Source of the DNA: Streptococcus cristatus ATCC 51100
GTDB lineage: Bacteria > Bacillota > Bacilli > Lactobacillales > Streptococcaceae
NCBI RefSeq assembly: GCF_011612585.1
Contig: NZ_CP050133.1
Span: 930,001-994,000 of the forward strand
Direction of reading: 5' to 3'
DNA length: 64,000 nt
The notes beneath the pieces were generated by a model. The model saw only the letters and a program-made list of their open reading frames with translations. It was not told the origin of the DNA and did no database searches. Position 1 is the stretch's first letter. Every line of letters starts with the position of its first letter. Positions 47,436 through 57,671 of the stretch are shown here, piece by piece. The position numbers and the translations under genes were made by a program.

Positions 47436-48614
47436 ATGTCAAATGTCATTTCAGTAGAGCAAATCCGCGCAGATTTTGCCAAGGTTTTTGGAGTAGAAGC
47501 GGACCACACTTTCTTTTCACCCGGTCGGATCAATCTGATCGGCGAGCATACGGACTATAACGGCGGCCATGTCTTTCCTGCAGCCATTTCTCTTGGAACT
47601 TATGGAGCGGCTCGCAAGCGGGACGACCAGCTCTTGCGATTCTTCTCAGGGAATTTTGAAGAAAAAGGGATTATTGAAGTGCCGCTGGAAAACCTGCACT
47701 TTGAGCCTGAGCATAACTGGACCAACTATCCGAAAGGAGTCCTGCATTTTATGCAGGAGGCAGGCCATACGATTGACCGAGGCATGGATGTCTATGTTTA
47801 TGGAAATATTCCCAACGGCTCGGGCTTGTCTTCTTCTGCATCGCTAGAGCTTTTGACGGGTGTCATTGCTGAGAAATTCTTTGATTTGCAGTTGGAACGT
47901 CTGGACCTAGTGAAAATCGGTAAATTAACTGAGAATGAATTTATCGGGGTTAATTCTGGCATCATGGACCAGTTTGCTATCGGAATGGGAGCTGACCAGC
48001 GGGCTATTTACCTAGATACCAATACTCTTGAATATGACTTGGTGCCGCTTGATCTCAAGGACAATGTCGTAGTGATTATGAATACCAACAAGCGTCGTGA
48101 GTTAGCTGACTCTAAGTACAATGAGCGTCGGGCGGAGTGCGAAAAAGCTGTTGAAGAACTGAACAGCAAGCTATCTATCGCTACCTTGGGTGAGTTGGAT
48201 GAGTGGTCCTTTGACGAGTATAGCTATCTGATAGAGGACGAAAATCGTCTCAAACGGGCTCGCCATGCTGTTTTAGAAAATCAGCGTACTTTGCAAGCTC
48301 AGGCAGCTTTGCAGGCAGGCGATCTTGACAAGTTTGGCCGTCTCATGAATGCTTCTCACGTTTCTCTAGAACATGACTACGAAGTGACTGGTCTAGAGCT
48401 GGACACCTTGGTTCACACAGCCTGGGAGCAAGAAGGTGTTTTGGGAGCTCGTATGACAGGGGCAGGTTTTGGTGGCTGTGCCATTGCCTTGGTGCGAAAA
48501 GATGCTGTTGAGGCCTTTAAGGAAGCTGTAGGCAAGCACTACGAGGAAGTCGTTGGATATGCTCCAAGCTTCTATATCGCTGAAGTTGCAGGTGGCAGTC
48601 GAGTTTTAGACTAG
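47436..48614 (+). CDS. galK: Galactokinase
   Basis: A 392-residue GHMP kinase, first enzyme of the Leloir pathway: galactose plus ATP to galactose-1-phosphate. The galactose signature [19 protein letters not shown], the ATP loop [13 protein letters not shown] and the third GHMP motif [15 protein letters not shown] are intact, as is [13 protein letters not shown] with the catalytic Asp. It is the first gene of the operon; the HAD gene starts 11 bases after its stop. Confidence 0.98.
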   Translation: MSNVISVEQIRADFAKVFGVEADHTFFSPGRINLIGEHTDYNGGHVFPAAISLGTYGAARKRDDQLLRFFSGNFEEKGIIEVPLENLHFEPEHNWTNYPKGVLHFMQEAGHTIDRGMDVYVYGNIPNGSGLSSSASLELLTGVIAEKFFDLQLERLDLVKIGKLTENEFIGVNSGIMDQFAIGMGADQRAIYLDTNTLEYDLVPLDLKDNVVVIMNTNKRRELADSKYNERRAECEKAVEELNSKLSIATLGELDEWSFDEYSYLIEDENRLKRARHAVLENQRTLQAQAALQAGDLDKFGRLMNASHVSLEHDYEVTGLELDTLVHTAWEQEGVLGARMTGAGFGGCAIALVRKDAVEAFKEAVGKHYEEVVGYAPSFYIAEVAGGSRVLD

Positions 48615-48625
48615 GAGAGAAGTAA

Positions 48626-49285
48626 ATGGACGCTGTAATATTTGATTTAGATGGCTTATTAGCTGATACTGAGATCATTTCTCTAAAAGTTTATCAAGAA
48701 TTGCTTAAAGATTTTGGAATTCCTTTCACAGAAGAAACATATTCTAGAGAATACAGTGGACATAGGGAAGAGGAGAATGTTCAACGATTTTTGGCTACCT
48801 ATGATTTACCTTGGAACTTTGACCAAACCTTGGAAAAAGTTTATGAACTGGAAGCTCGAATATTAGCCAAAGGTGTAAATTTAAAAAAAGGTGCTAAAAA
48901 TTTGCTTGCTTTTTTGCAAAGAGAAGGTATTCCGATCGCCTTAGCAACTTCAAGTGTTGAATCTCGAGCGAGAATGATCTTGGATAGCAATGGTATACTG
49001 TCCCTATTTGACCATCTAGTTTTTGCAAAAGATGTAAAGCGAAGCAAACCTTACCCTGATATATTTTTAAAGGCCTGTAGAGATTTGAACGTTTTACCAG
49101 AGAATTGCTTAGTACTAGAGGATAGTGAAGCAGGGATTGAGGCAGCGTATAGAGCTGGGATACCAGCCATTTGTATTCCAGACTTAAAAATACCAGCGCA
49201 GTCTTTCTTAAATAAAACAGAACAAGTTTTTCAGGATTTAGACGCTGTCAGAGACTATTTAGAATGTAAGAAGGAGAATCAATGA
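48626..49285 (+). CDS. HAD-superfamily phosphatase/phosphomutase inside the gal operon
   Basis: A 219-residue subfamily IA HAD protein, similar to beta-phosphoglucomutase and sugar-phosphate phosphatases. Motif [11 protein letters not shown] has the nucleophile and acid Asp; motif II is LATSS, motif III Lys in [10 protein letters not shown], motif [15 protein letters not shown]. It lies between galK and galT and overlaps galT by four bases, so it is made with the Leloir enzymes. A sugar-phosphate substrate, perhaps excess galactose-1-phosphate or a hexose phosphate, is inferred. Its codon use looks more AT-rich than its neighbours, which suggests separate acquisition. Confidence 0.82.
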   Translation: MDAVIFDLDGLLADTEIISLKVYQELLKDFGIPFTEETYSREYSGHREEENVQRFLATYDLPWNFDQTLEKVYELEARILAKGVNLKKGAKNLLAFLQREGIPIALATSSVESRARMILDSNGILSLFDHLVFAKDVKRSKPYPDIFLKACRDLNVLPENCLVLEDSEAGIEAAYRAGIPAICIPDLKIPAQSFLNKTEQVFQDLDAVRDYLECKKENQ

Positions 49286-50766
49286 GTCAGGGAGTTCTAG
49301 ATGCATTTATCACAGAAGTCATTTCTGAAAGTTCATTTGAGGAAATGGATCGAATCTACCTGACCAATCGTGTTTTGGCACGAGTGGGAGATGGTGTTTT
49401 AGAAGTTGAGACTGAGTTGGATGACTTGATTGACCTCAAGGACCAGCTGGTTGAGGAGGCAGTTAGATTAGAGACGATTGAGGATAGTCAGACTGCGCGT
49501 GAAATCCTTGGTGCTGAGCTTATGAACTTCATCACACCAGCCCCTAGCCAGCTCAATCGGGACTTTTGGACGACTTATGCCTCCAATCCCGAGCAAGCTG
49601 TGGCTGATTTTTACCAGCTTAGTCAAAAGAATGACTATATCAAGGTCAAGGCCATTGCTAAAAACATTGCTTTCAAAGCACCGACTGAATATGGAGATTT
49701 GGAAATCACCATCAATCTCTCTAAGCCAGAAAAGGATCCCAAGGAAATTGCGGCAGCTAAAAAGGCTAAGAATAGCCATTATCCAGCCTGCCAGCTTTGC
49801 ATGGAAAACGAAGGCTACCAAGGTCGCTTGGACCACCCAGCTCGCGCCAATCATCGGATTATCCGCTTTGACTTGGCTGGACAGGAGTGGGGTTTTCAGT
49901 ATTCGCCCTATGCCTACTTTAATGAGCATTGCATCTTTCTGCACAGTCAGCACCTTCCTATGGCTATCAGCCGGCTGACCTTTGAGCGCCTGCTGGACAT
50001 CGTTGAGACCTTTCCAGGCTATTTCGCAGGTTCTAACGCCGACCTGCCGATTGTTGGCGGCTCTATCCTGACCCACGACCACTATCAGGGCGGACGTCAT
50101 ACCTTCCCTATGGAAATGGCAGAGCTGGATTGCAGCTTTACTTTTAGCGGATTTGAAGAGGTGGAAGCAGGTATTGTCAAGTGGCCCATGTCTGTCATTC
50201 GTCTGAGGTCTGAGAAGAAAGAACTCTTGATTGAGTTGGCTGACAAGATCTTGCAAATTTGGCGAACTTATTCTGACCCAAGTGTGCAGGTGTTGGCAGA
50301 GTCTGAGGGTGAGCCGCACCATACCATCACACCGATTGCCCGCAGAAAAGATGGAACTTTTGAGCTGGACTTAGTCTTGCGGGACAATCAAACTTCCCCA
50401 GAATATCCGGACGGCATTTACCACCCTCATAGAGATGTTCAGCATATTAAGAAAGAAAATATCGGCCTGATTGAGGTTATGGGGCTGGCTATTCTGCCGC
50501 CTCGGCTCAAGGAAGAACTCAAGCAGGTGAAACTTTTCTTGCTGGGAGAAGACTGTCGGGTCGCTGCCTATCATCAGGAGTGGGCCAATCAACTCAAAGA
50601 CCAGAATCCAGATGTTACCGCTGAGACGGTGGAAGGAATAGTGCAAGCATCGGTTGGACAAATTTTCAGCAGTGTACTGGAAGATGCAGGAGTTTACAAG
50701 CGAACAGAGGAGGGCAAGGAAGCTTTCATGCGCTTTGTCCAATCTGTTGGTTTGAATGAGGAATAA
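49282..50766 (+). CDS. galT: UDP-glucose--hexose-1-phosphate uridylyltransferase, class II
   Basis: A 494-residue class II GalT, the Firmicutes type, longer than the E. coli enzyme (about 350). It swaps UMP between UDP-glucose and galactose-1-phosphate. [38 protein letters not shown] and [22 protein letters not shown] carry the conserved His residues of the active site. The start overlaps the HAD stop (ATGA). A 75-base gap to galE contains an extended -10. Confidence 0.96.
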   Translation: MSQGVLDAFITEVISESSFEEMDRIYLTNRVLARVGDGVLEVETELDDLIDLKDQLVEEAVRLETIEDSQTAREILGAELMNFITPAPSQLNRDFWTTYASNPEQAVADFYQLSQKNDYIKVKAIAKNIAFKAPTEYGDLEITINLSKPEKDPKEIAAAKKAKNSHYPACQLCMENEGYQGRLDHPARANHRIIRFDLAGQEWGFQYSPYAYFNEHCIFLHSQHLPMAISRLTFERLLDIVETFPGYFAGSNADLPIVGGSILTHDHYQGGRHTFPMEMAELDCSFTFSGFEEVEAGIVKWPMSVIRLRSEKKELLIELADKILQIWRTYSDPSVQVLAESEGEPHHTITPIARRKDGTFELDLVLRDNQTSPEYPDGIYHPHRDVQHIKKENIGLIEVMGLAILPPRLKEELKQVKLFLLGEDCRVAAYHQEWANQLKDQNPDVTAETVEGIVQASVGQIFSSVLEDAGVYKRTEEGKEAFMRFVQSVGLNEE

Positions 50767-50797
50767 TTGCAGGAGAGTTTTCATTTGTCCCTATTTT

Positions 50798-50806
50798 TGA
50801 TAGAAT
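50798..50806 (+). promoter_or_regulatory. Possible internal promoter of galE
   Basis: TGA-TAGAAT extended -10, 36 bases before the galE start; weak -35. Confidence 0.45.
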
Positions 50807-50841
50807 AGTTAAATAAAAATCAAGACAAGAAAGAGAGAAAC

Positions 50842-51843
50842 ATGGCAATTTTAGTATTAGGTGGAGCTGGTTATATCGGCTCGCACATGGTAGACCGTTT
50901 GGTAGAAGCAGGTAAGGAAGAGGTAGTCGTCGTTGATAATTTGGTGACTGGCCATCGCGCAGCCGTCCATCCTCAAGCAGTCTTTTATGAGGGGGATTTG
51001 GCGGATAAGGACTTCATGCGTGATGTCTTTGCTAAACATCTATCCATCGATGCAGTCATTCACTTTGCTGCCTTTTCACTGGTCGCAGAGTCTATGGTTG
51101 ATCCGCTCAAATATTTTGACAATAACACAGCCGGTATGGTTTCTCTTTTGGAGGTCATGCAGGAATGCGGCATTAAAAACATTGTCTTTTCTTCGACTGC
51201 GGCAACTTATGGCATTCCTGAGGAAGTTCCGATTCTGGAAACGACTCCGCAAAAGCCGATTAATCCTTATGGTGAGAGCAAGCTTATGATGGAGACCATT
51301 ATGCGCTGGGCAGACCAGGCTTATGGCATTAAGTTTGTAGCCCTGCGTTATTTCAATGTGGCTGGTGCCAAGCCCGACGGATCGATTGGCGAGGACCATG
51401 GACCAGAAACCCATCTCCTGCCCATTGTGCTCCAGGTGGCTCAGGGCAAACGTGAGAAGATTGCCGTTTTTGGAGACGATTACGATACTCCAGACGGAAC
51501 CAATGTCCGCGATTATGTCCATCCTTTCGACTTGGCTGACGCCCATATTCTGGCTGTTGAGCATCTGCGTGCAGGACAGCCTTCAGATGCCTTTAACCTT
51601 GGCTCTTCGACTGGTTTTTCCAACCTGCAGATTGTAGAAGCAGCACGCAAAGTGACCGGACATCCTATTCCTTTGGAAATAGCAGAGCGACGCCCAGGGG
51701 ATCCAGATACGCTGATTGCTTCCTCTGAGAAAGCAAGAGAAGTTTTGGGCTGGCAGCCGAAATTTGACAATATCGAAACCATTATCGAAACTGCTTGGAA
51801 ATGGCATTCCAGTCATCCAAATGGCTATGATGATCGCCAGTAA
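50842..51843 (+). CDS. galE: UDP-glucose 4-epimerase
   Basis: A 333-residue short-chain dehydrogenase-type epimerase that interconverts UDP-galactose and UDP-glucose. NAD-binding [18 protein letters not shown] at the N-terminus, FSSTAATYG with the catalytic Ser, and the YxxxK pair in [11 protein letters not shown] are intact; [17 protein letters not shown] is also typical. It completes the Leloir set and also supplies UDP-galactose for wall polysaccharides. RBS AGAGAG lies seven bases before the ATG. Confidence 0.97.
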   Translation: MAILVLGGAGYIGSHMVDRLVEAGKEEVVVVDNLVTGHRAAVHPQAVFYEGDLADKDFMRDVFAKHLSIDAVIHFAAFSLVAESMVDPLKYFDNNTAGMVSLLEVMQECGIKNIVFSSTAATYGIPEEVPILETTPQKPINPYGESKLMMETIMRWADQAYGIKFVALRYFNVAGAKPDGSIGEDHGPETHLLPIVLQVAQGKREKIAVFGDDYDTPDGTNVRDYVHPFDLADAHILAVEHLRAGQPSDAFNLGSSTGFSNLQIVEAARKVTGHPIPLEIAERRPGDPDTLIASSEKAREVLGWQPKFDNIETIIETAWKWHSSHPNGYDDRQ

Positions 51844-51867
51844 TCAGTGTAGTTTAAAATATTTACA

Positions 51868-51904
51868 GAGACACTTTGTTAGAGATAGCAAGGTGTTTCT
51901 TTGG
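51868..51904 (+). terminator. gal operon terminator
   Basis: GAGACACTTTG / CAAGGTGTTTC stem (11 bp with G-U pairs), 10-base loop, then TTTGG, a weak U-tract. Confidence 0.6.
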
Positions 51905-51938
51905 AGTGTTAGAAGTTCTTTTCATGAGATTTAATTTG

Positions 51939-51967
51939 TTGTAAAAAAAGCGGATACATAGTAAAAT
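51939..51967 (+). promoter_or_regulatory. ribF promoter adjoining the start codon
   Basis: TTGTAA (51939-51944), 17 bases, TAAAAT (51962-51967). Transcription would begin about at 51974, the A of the ribF ATG. Confidence 0.65.
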
Positions 51968-51973
51968 AGAAAA

Positions 51974-52900
51974 ATGATGAAAATAAGACGAATAAATAAT
52001 GAATTAGAGATAAATCAGGAAGAAGATACAGTCTTGGTTCTGGGCTATTTTGACGGCCTGCATAAGGGACATCAGACACTTTTTAAGGAAGCTAGGAAAA
52101 TAGCGGATGAGCAAGGACTGAAGATTGCGGTACTGACCTTTCCTGAGTCACCAAAATTAGCTTTTGTCCGCTATCAGCCAGAGTTGATGTTGCATTTGAA
52201 TCATCCGGAGGAACGAGCTGCTCACTTAGAAAATTTGGGTGTGGACTACCTTTACTTGATTGACTTTACTAGCCATTTTTCTAAGAACACGGCCCAAGAA
52301 TTTTTTGATAAGTACGTTGCTGCGCTTAAAGCAAAGGCAGTTGTAGCAGGTTTTGATTACCATTTTGGATCTGACAAGAGAAAGGCAGAGGAGCTTGCAG
52401 ACTATTTCGGTGGTCAGATTGTCATCGTTTCATCAGTCAATCAAGATGAGGAAAAAATCTCTTCTACTCGGATTAGAGAGACCATCCAAACTGGTGATGT
52501 TGCCAAGGCGCATCAGCTATTAGGCTATCCTCTCTCTACGCGGGGCATTGTGGTTCATGGCAATGCTAGAGGGCGTACCATTGGCTATCCAACGGCCAAT
52601 CTAGCCCCTTTGGATCGCGTGATTTTGCCAGCAGATGGTGTTTATGTAGTAGATGTTGAGCACAATGGCAAGTTTTATCGAGGCATGGCTAGCGTTGGCA
52701 AAAATGTGACCTTTGAAGGAGATGAGCTTCGTTTTGAAGCCAATCTATTTGACTTTGCGGAGGAAATCTATGGCGATACGATTCGAATTATCTGGCTGGA
52801 TAAGATTCGTGATATGGTCAAATTTGATGGTATTGAAGAACTGGTTGCTCAATTAAAGAGTGATGAAGAAGTGGCAAAAAACTGGGAATGTTCGGAATAA
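51974..52900 (+). CDS. ribF: Bifunctional riboflavin kinase / FAD synthetase
   Basis: A 308-residue enzyme that phosphorylates riboflavin to FMN and adenylates it to FAD. The N-terminal FAD synthetase domain has LGYFDGLHKGHQ (nucleotidyltransferase HxGH) and ISSTRIRE; the C-terminal flavokinase domain has GNARGRTIGYPTANL and GDTIRIIWLDKIRDMVKF. Two adjacent ATG codons (51974, 51977) begin the frame. No Shine-Dalgarno sequence is present, and the predicted transcription start falls on the first ATG, so the mRNA may be leaderless. No FMN riboswitch was seen. Confidence 0.93.
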   Translation: MMKIRRINNELEINQEEDTVLVLGYFDGLHKGHQTLFKEARKIADEQGLKIAVLTFPESPKLAFVRYQPELMLHLNHPEERAAHLENLGVDYLYLIDFTSHFSKNTAQEFFDKYVAALKAKAVVAGFDYHFGSDKRKAEELADYFGGQIVIVSSVNQDEEKISSTRIRETIQTGDVAKAHQLLGYPLSTRGIVVHGNARGRTIGYPTANLAPLDRVILPADGVYVVDVEHNGKFYRGMASVGKNVTFEGDELRFEANLFDFAEEIYGDTIRIIWLDKIRDMVKFDGIEELVAQLKSDEEVAKNWECSE

Positions 52901-52953
52901 ATGTCGATTTTTGATATTTTTCTTAGTATTTCGAGCCGATTCTCAAAAATATC

Positions 52954-52982
52954 TAGTCAAGAGAGATAAAATTTAGTATAAT
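52954..52982 (+). promoter_or_regulatory. spx promoter
   Basis: TAGTCA, 17 bases, TATAAT (52977-52982). Confidence 0.65.
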
Positions 52983-53019
52983 AGAGTTAGTTACTATATA
53001 AAAATAAGAAGAGAACAGC

Positions 53020-53418
53020 ATGATTACATTATTTTTATCGCCTAGCTGCACTTCCTGTCGCAAGGCGCGTGCTTGGTTGATTAGTCATGAAGTTCCATTT
53101 ACGGAGCATAATATCATGACGAGCCCTCTGTCTGCTCCAGAATTGCAACATATTCTTTCATTGACAGAAAATGGCACTGATGACATCATCTCAACCCGCT
53201 CAAAAATTTTTCAAAAACTAGATTTAGACGTAGAGGATTTATCGATTTCAACACTCATTAAGCTGATTGAGGAAAATCCTAGTCTTTTGCGTCGCTCAAT
53301 TATCCTTGATGGTAAACGAATGCAAATCGGCTTCAATGAAGATGAAATCCGTGCTTTCTTGCCTAGAGGATATCGGAAAGAAGAACTCAGAGCCGCAACT
53401 ATGCGTGCTGATATTTAA
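53020..53418 (+). CDS. spxA: Spx family redox-responsive transcription regulator
   Basis: A 132-residue ArsC-fold protein that binds the RNA polymerase alpha subunit and redirects transcription under thiol stress. The redox switch Cys10-Thr-Ser-Cys13 is present, as are Gly52 (alpha-subunit contact in B. subtilis Spx) and Arg91-Arg92 after NPSLL. Streptococci usually have two paralogues (SpxA1, SpxA2); which one this is cannot be told from the sequence alone, though the intact CxxC favours a redox role. A UPF0223 gene starts three bases after the stop. Confidence 0.92.
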   Translation: MITLFLSPSCTSCRKARAWLISHEVPFTEHNIMTSPLSAPELQHILSLTENGTDDIISTRSKIFQKLDLDVEDLSISTLIKLIEENPSLLRRSIILDGKRMQIGFNEDEIRAFLPRGYRKEELRAATMRADI

Positions 53419-53421
53419 AAT

Positions 53422-53700
53422 ATGGAAAAAAATTATAGTTACCCACTAGACTTATCGTGGAGCACTGAAGAGCTTGCTTCAGTGCTTTCTTTTTTTAATG
53501 ATGTAGAGCAAGCCTATGAACAGAAGATTCAAGCGGAGAAACTGCTCCAGTCCTATACAGTCTTCAAGAAAGTTGTTCCCAGCAAGGGAGAAGAGAAGCG
53601 ACTCGGCCGTGAGTTTGAGACGGTCAGTGGCTACTCTCTTTATCGCGCTGTTCAGGAGGCAAAAAGGAAAGGGAAAGGAATGATTTCTCTTGGAAAATAA
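53422..53700 (+). CDS. UPF0223 family protein
   Basis: A 92-residue protein of unknown function, UPF0223. [32 protein letters not shown] is the family N-terminus, [22 protein letters not shown] follows, and [22 protein letters not shown] is the C-terminal helix. It is small, soluble and highly charged. It begins three bases after spx without a clear ribosome binding site, so translation is likely coupled to spx; it overlaps the next gene by 11 bases. Confidence 0.88.
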   Translation: MEKNYSYPLDLSWSTEELASVLSFFNDVEQAYEQKIQAEKLLQSYTVFKKVVPSKGEEKRLGREFETVSGYSLYRAVQEAKRKGKGMISLGK

Positions 53701-54460
53701 ATTTCATTTTGCGAAAGAAATAGTTTATCAGGCAGGTGCCTTTTTAAGAGACCATCTCTATGATGACTTGGATGTCCTACAAAAGAGCAGTCCGACTGAC
53801 TTGGTGACTCAAATGGATCGGATCATCCAGGATGACTTGGTTGGGAAAATTTTAGCTCAGTATCCGAACGACGCGATTTTGGCTGAGGAAAATGACCTGC
53901 GACACGACATCGCGGACGGCAATGTCTGGGTGATTGATCCCATTGATGGCACCAATAATTTCATTACCCAGCGGGCTGATTTTGCTATTATGTTGGCTTA
54001 TTTTGAAAATGGGCAGGGCAAGTTCGGTTTGATCTACGATGTGACAAGGGACCAGCTTTTTCATGGAGGCGGGGCTTTTGATGTTTACTGCAATGACAGA
54101 AAGTTGTCTTCTTTTATCGATAAGCCCTTGCAGCAATATTTGATCGCTTCAAATGCATGTATGCTTGAGCATAATCACTGGGGAGTGGCTGACTTATCTC
54201 GTACTTGCCTAGGCGTGCGTGTCTATGGCAGCGCTGGGATTAGTTTTGGCAAGGCTCTGGCGGGTGGTTTGGCGGCCTATTTCTCTTATAATTGGCCTTG
54301 GGACTACGCTGCTGCCTATGTGATGGCTGACAAACTAGGCTTCGTCATTCAGACTCTAGATGGCAATCATCCAAATTTTCAGACTCAGGAGCCGATTATG
54401 ATTGCACCAAAGTGTAAGTTAGACGAATTACAAGAGTATTTACGAAAGGGAAAAGGCTAG
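53690..54460 (+). CDS. Inositol monophosphatase family protein
   Basis: A 256-residue magnesium-dependent phosphatase of the IMPase/FBPase superfamily. Metal ligands: LAEEND (Glu), [12 protein letters not shown] (the DPxDGT motif) and WPWDYAAAY (Asp). [15 protein letters not shown] is the phosphate-side segment. The true substrate could be inositol phosphate, nicotinamide or adenosine phosphates; not determined. The start is TTG, 11 bases inside the UPF0223 gene and preceded by AAAGGAA; the next ATG is too far in. The rRNA methyltransferase follows after one base. Confidence 0.88.
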   Translation: MENKFHFAKEIVYQAGAFLRDHLYDDLDVLQKSSPTDLVTQMDRIIQDDLVGKILAQYPNDAILAEENDLRHDIADGNVWVIDPIDGTNNFITQRADFAIMLAYFENGQGKFGLIYDVTRDQLFHGGGAFDVYCNDRKLSSFIDKPLQQYLIASNACMLEHNHWGVADLSRTCLGVRVYGSAGISFGKALAGGLAAYFSYNWPWDYAAAYVMADKLGFVIQTLDGNHPNFQTQEPIMIAPKCKLDELQEYLRKGKG

Positions 54461-54461
54461 T

Positions 54462-55775
54462 ATGGACTTTCCAGTAGGTTTTAAGGAAAAGTATGAGGAG
54501 CTCTTGGGGAAGGAAGCAGAGGCTTTTTTTGCGACTTTTGAACAAGATCCGATTTCAGCCTTTCGCAGCAATCCTTTAAAAGAAAATCAGAAAGATTTTG
54601 TGAATGCTATCCCGAACACAGACTGGGGACATTACGGAAAAGCGTCTGGGAAGTCGGTAGAACATGTCACGGGACTAGTTTATTCTCAGGAGCCAGCTGC
54701 GCAAATGGTCGCTCAGGTTGCAGCACCACAAAAAGGCATGAAAGTTCTGGACTTGGCCGCCGCACCAGGTGGAAAATCTACTCATCTACTCTCTTATCTA
54801 GATAATACAGGTGTGCTAGTTTCTAACGAAATCAATGCCAAACGCAGTAAAATTTTGGTGGAAAATATTGAGCGTTTTGGAGCGCGAAATGTCCTTGTCA
54901 CCAACGAATCTGCGGATCGATTGGCTAAGGTTTATCAGGGCTATTTTGACCTCATCGTTCTGGATGCTCCTTGCTCTGGCGAAGGGATGTTCCGCAAGCA
55001 GCCAGATGCTACTCAGTATTGGAGTCCGGAATATCCTGCCCAGTGTGCGCGTCTCCAGCGAGAAATTCTAGAGGACGCTGTCAAGATGTTGGCGACAGGC
55101 GGGCAGTTGCTTTATTCAACTTGCACTTGGGCACCTGAAGAAAATGAAGAAATTGTTGCTTGGCTTTTAGAGAATTTTCCTTTGGAATTGCTAGAAATAG
55201 CAAAAGTCAATGGTATGGTAGCGGGGATTAATTTCCCAGAAACAGCTCGTATGTATCCCCACCATTTCAAGGGAGAAGGGCAATTTGTAGCGAAATTTCG
55301 CTTTACAGGAAGTCAGTCTGCTAAAAAAATCAAGGCAGCCAAAAATAAATTGACAGCAGAGCAGAGAAAACTCTGGCAAGATTTCCAGAAAAAGCATCTG
55401 AAAATTGAGCTAGAAGGACATTTAGATACTTTTGGGGACAATCTATATCTGCTGCCAGCTGGACTGCCAGATGTCTCCAAGCTGAAAATTGCTCGCAATG
55501 GCCTGCATCTGGGTGAATTTAAGAAAAATCGCTTTGAACCGAGCTTTGCCTTAGGTTTAGCCTTGAGGCCTAGTGAAGTCGTCTCAGTCCTTGAGATTGA
55601 TGATGAGGCCTTTAGTAAATATGTAGCAGGTGAGACGGTTCAACTCTCTCAAAATTGTCCAAATGGCTGGTATCAAGTGCTTGCCCAAGGAAACGGTTTG
55701 GGTTTTGCAAAAATTACTGGAAATACCTTGAAAAATTATTTCCCAAAGGGGCTTCGCTTTCGTTCAAAAGACTAG
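54462..55775 (+). CDS. rsmF: RsmF-like 16S/tRNA (cytosine-C5) methyltransferase
   Basis: A 437-residue NOL1/NOP2/Sun-family RNA methyltransferase. SAM-binding LDLAAAPGGKSTHLLSYL, then LDAPCSGEGMFRK with the base-attacking or release Cys, and LLYSTCTWAPEENE with the second Cys. The C-terminal part (about 300-437) is a PUA-like RNA-binding domain as in RsmF/YebU. The probable product is m5C in 16S rRNA; the exact site is not readable. It is the last gene of the spx-UPF0223-IMPase-rsmF string. Confidence 0.9.
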   Translation: MDFPVGFKEKYEELLGKEAEAFFATFEQDPISAFRSNPLKENQKDFVNAIPNTDWGHYGKASGKSVEHVTGLVYSQEPAAQMVAQVAAPQKGMKVLDLAAAPGGKSTHLLSYLDNTGVLVSNEINAKRSKILVENIERFGARNVLVTNESADRLAKVYQGYFDLIVLDAPCSGEGMFRKQPDATQYWSPEYPAQCARLQREILEDAVKMLATGGQLLYSTCTWAPEENEEIVAWLLENFPLELLEIAKVNGMVAGINFPETARMYPHHFKGEGQFVAKFRFTGSQSAKKIKAAKNKLTAEQRKLWQDFQKKHLKIELEGHLDTFGDNLYLLPAGLPDVSKLKIARNGLHLGEFKKNRFEPSFALGLALRPSEVVSVLEIDDEAFSKYVAGETVQLSQNCPNGWYQVLAQGNGLGFAKITGNTLKNYFPKGLRFRSKD

Positions 55776-55792
55776 GCAAAGCCCTCTTTCTA

Positions 55793-55801
55793 TGTTATAG
55801 T
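55793..55801 (+). promoter_or_regulatory. pst operon promoter (extended -10) and leader hairpin
   Basis: TGT-TATAGT at 55793-55801. The leader can form ATAGTGGGA / TTCCACTAT (55806-55847). A Pho-box could not be identified with confidence. Confidence 0.5.
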
Positions 55802-55872
55802 GGATATAGTGGGATTTTCAGTTTCTTTCAAATAGACATTCCACTATCATTCTCAAGATTTCGAGGAGAAAA

Positions 55873-56757
55873 ATGGTAAAGAAAAAATATAAGCTGATTT
55901 TGTCAGCGATTCTAGTTCTAGTTGCAGTTAGCCTCTCTGCTTGCTCCAGCTGGATTGACCGAGGGGAGTCCATGACTGCCGTTGGTTCGACAGCTCTTCA
56001 GCCGCTCGTTGAAGCTGCAGCGGATGAGTTTGGTTCAGCCAATATTGGAAAAACGGTCAATGTTCAAGGTGGCGGATCAGGTACGGGCTTGTCTCAGGTT
56101 CAGTCTGGTGCGGTTGAAATTGGCAACTCAGATGTGTTTGCTGAGGAAAAAGAAGGGATTAATGCTTCAGCCCTTGTTGACCACAAGGTAGCCGTCGCTG
56201 GAATTGCCGTGATTGTCAATAAAGAAGTATCCGTCGATAATTTAACAGCGGAGCAGCTGCAGAAGATTTTTACTGGTGAAGTGACCAACTGGAAGCAGCT
56301 GGGCGGTAAAAATCTAGAGATTTCCATCATCAACCGTGCGGCAAGCTCTGGTTCTCGAGCAACGTTTGACAGTGTCATCATGAATGGTAAATCAGCCGTT
56401 CAAAGTCAGGAGCAGGATTCAAATGGGATGGTTAAGTCCATTGTTTCTCAAACACCGGGAGCCATCTCTTATCTGGCCTTTGCTTATGTGGATGATTCTG
56501 TCAAGACTTTGAAGCTCAATGGCTACGAGCCTACGGCTAAGAATGTTGCGACCAATGCTTGGCCACTCTGGTCTTATGAGCATATGTATACATTGGGCAA
56601 GCCGACTGGTCTTGCAGCAGAGTTTTTGGACTACATGCTGTCAGACGAAGTTCAGGATGGGATTGTCTCAGGAATGGGCTATATTTCCATCAAGGAAATG
56701 CAGGTCAGCAAGGATGCTGATGGAAATGTTACGACTTTAAAAGGAGATAGCAAATGA
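55873..56757 (+). CDS. pstS: Phosphate ABC transporter substrate-binding lipoprotein PstS
   Basis: A 294-residue lipoprotein. The signal peptide ends in the lipobox SLSAC, with Cys24 lipidated. Phosphate-binding segments: [40 protein letters not shown] and [16 protein letters not shown]. It captures inorganic phosphate outside the membrane for PstC-PstA. RBS GAGGAG precedes the ATG, and the stop overlaps pstC by four bases. Confidence 0.96.
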   Translation: MVKKKYKLILSAILVLVAVSLSACSSWIDRGESMTAVGSTALQPLVEAAADEFGSANIGKTVNVQGGGSGTGLSQVQSGAVEIGNSDVFAEEKEGINASALVDHKVAVAGIAVIVNKEVSVDNLTAEQLQKIFTGEVTNWKQLGGKNLEISIINRAASSGSRATFDSVIMNGKSAVQSQEQDSNGMVKSIVSQTPGAISYLAFAYVDDSVKTLKLNGYEPTAKNVATNAWPLWSYEHMYTLGKPTGLAAEFLDYMLSDEVQDGIVSGMGYISIKEMQVSKDADGNVTTLKGDSK

Positions 56758-57671
56758 GAAATGAAGAATTAGCAAAAAAATTACTATCCCCTTCGAAAAA
56801 CTCTCGTCTGGAAAAATTTGGTAAATATATCACCTTTGCCTGCCTGGCTTTAATCGTCCTGATTGTAGCCATGATTTTAATCTTCGTAGCACAAAAAGGG
56901 CTGTCGACCTTCTTTGTCAACGGAATTAATGTATTTGAATTCTTGTTTGGCTCCACTTGGAATCCGTCAGGTAAGGAATTCGGTGCCCTTCCGATGATTT
57001 TGGGTTCCTTTATCGTTACCATTCTGTCAGCATTGATTGCAACTCCCTTTGCTATTGGAGCAGCCGTCTTTATGACTGAAGTATCGCCTAAAGGAGCTAA
57101 GATTCTTCAGCCTGCGATCGAGCTCTTGGTCGGGATTCCGTCTGTTGTGTACGGATTTATCGGCTTGCAGGTTGTTGTTCCCTTTGTTCGGACTGTTTTT
57201 GGTGGTACCGGATTTGGGATTTTGTCTGGTATTTTTGTGCTCTTTGTCATGATTTTGCCGACAGTAACCTTTATGACGACGGACAGTCTTCGTGCTGTGC
57301 CGCGTCACTACCGTGAAGCTAGTCTAGCTATGGGCGCAACGCGCTGGCAGACAATTTGGCGGGTAACACTCAAGGCTGCTCGCTCAGGTATTTTTACAGC
57401 AGTGGTCTTTGGAATGGCACGTGCCTTCGGTGAAGCCCTAGCTATCCAGATGGTCGTTGGTAACTCTGCGGTGATTCCAACCTCTCTGACAACACCTGCG
57501 GCGACCCTGACTTCTGTCTTGACCATGGGTATCGGAAATACCGTTATGGGAACAGTGGATAATAACGTTCTCTGGTCTCTGGCTCTGGTGCTCTTGATGA
57601 TGAGCTTAGCCTTTAACAGTGTCATTAAACTGATTACAAAAGAAAGAGGTAAGAAGAACTATGCACGCTAA
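56754..57671 (+). CDS. pstC: Phosphate ABC transporter permease PstC
   Basis: A 305-residue inner subunit with six membrane helices. The cytoplasmic EAA loop, which docks the ATPase, is [37 protein letters not shown] and [19 protein letters not shown] are typical of PstC. It starts in an ATGA overlap with pstS and overlaps pstA by 11 bases, a compact phosphate operon. Confidence 0.96.
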   Translation: MRNEELAKKLLSPSKNSRLEKFGKYITFACLALIVLIVAMILIFVAQKGLSTFFVNGINVFEFLFGSTWNPSGKEFGALPMILGSFIVTILSALIATPFAIGAAVFMTEVSPKGAKILQPAIELLVGIPSVVYGFIGLQVVVPFVRTVFGGTGFGILSGIFVLFVMILPTVTFMTTDSLRAVPRHYREASLAMGATRWQTIWRVTLKAARSGIFTAVVFGMARAFGEALAIQMVVGNSAVIPTSLTTPAATLTSVLTMGIGNTVMGTVDNNVLWSLALVLLMMSLAFNSVIKLITKERGKKNYAR

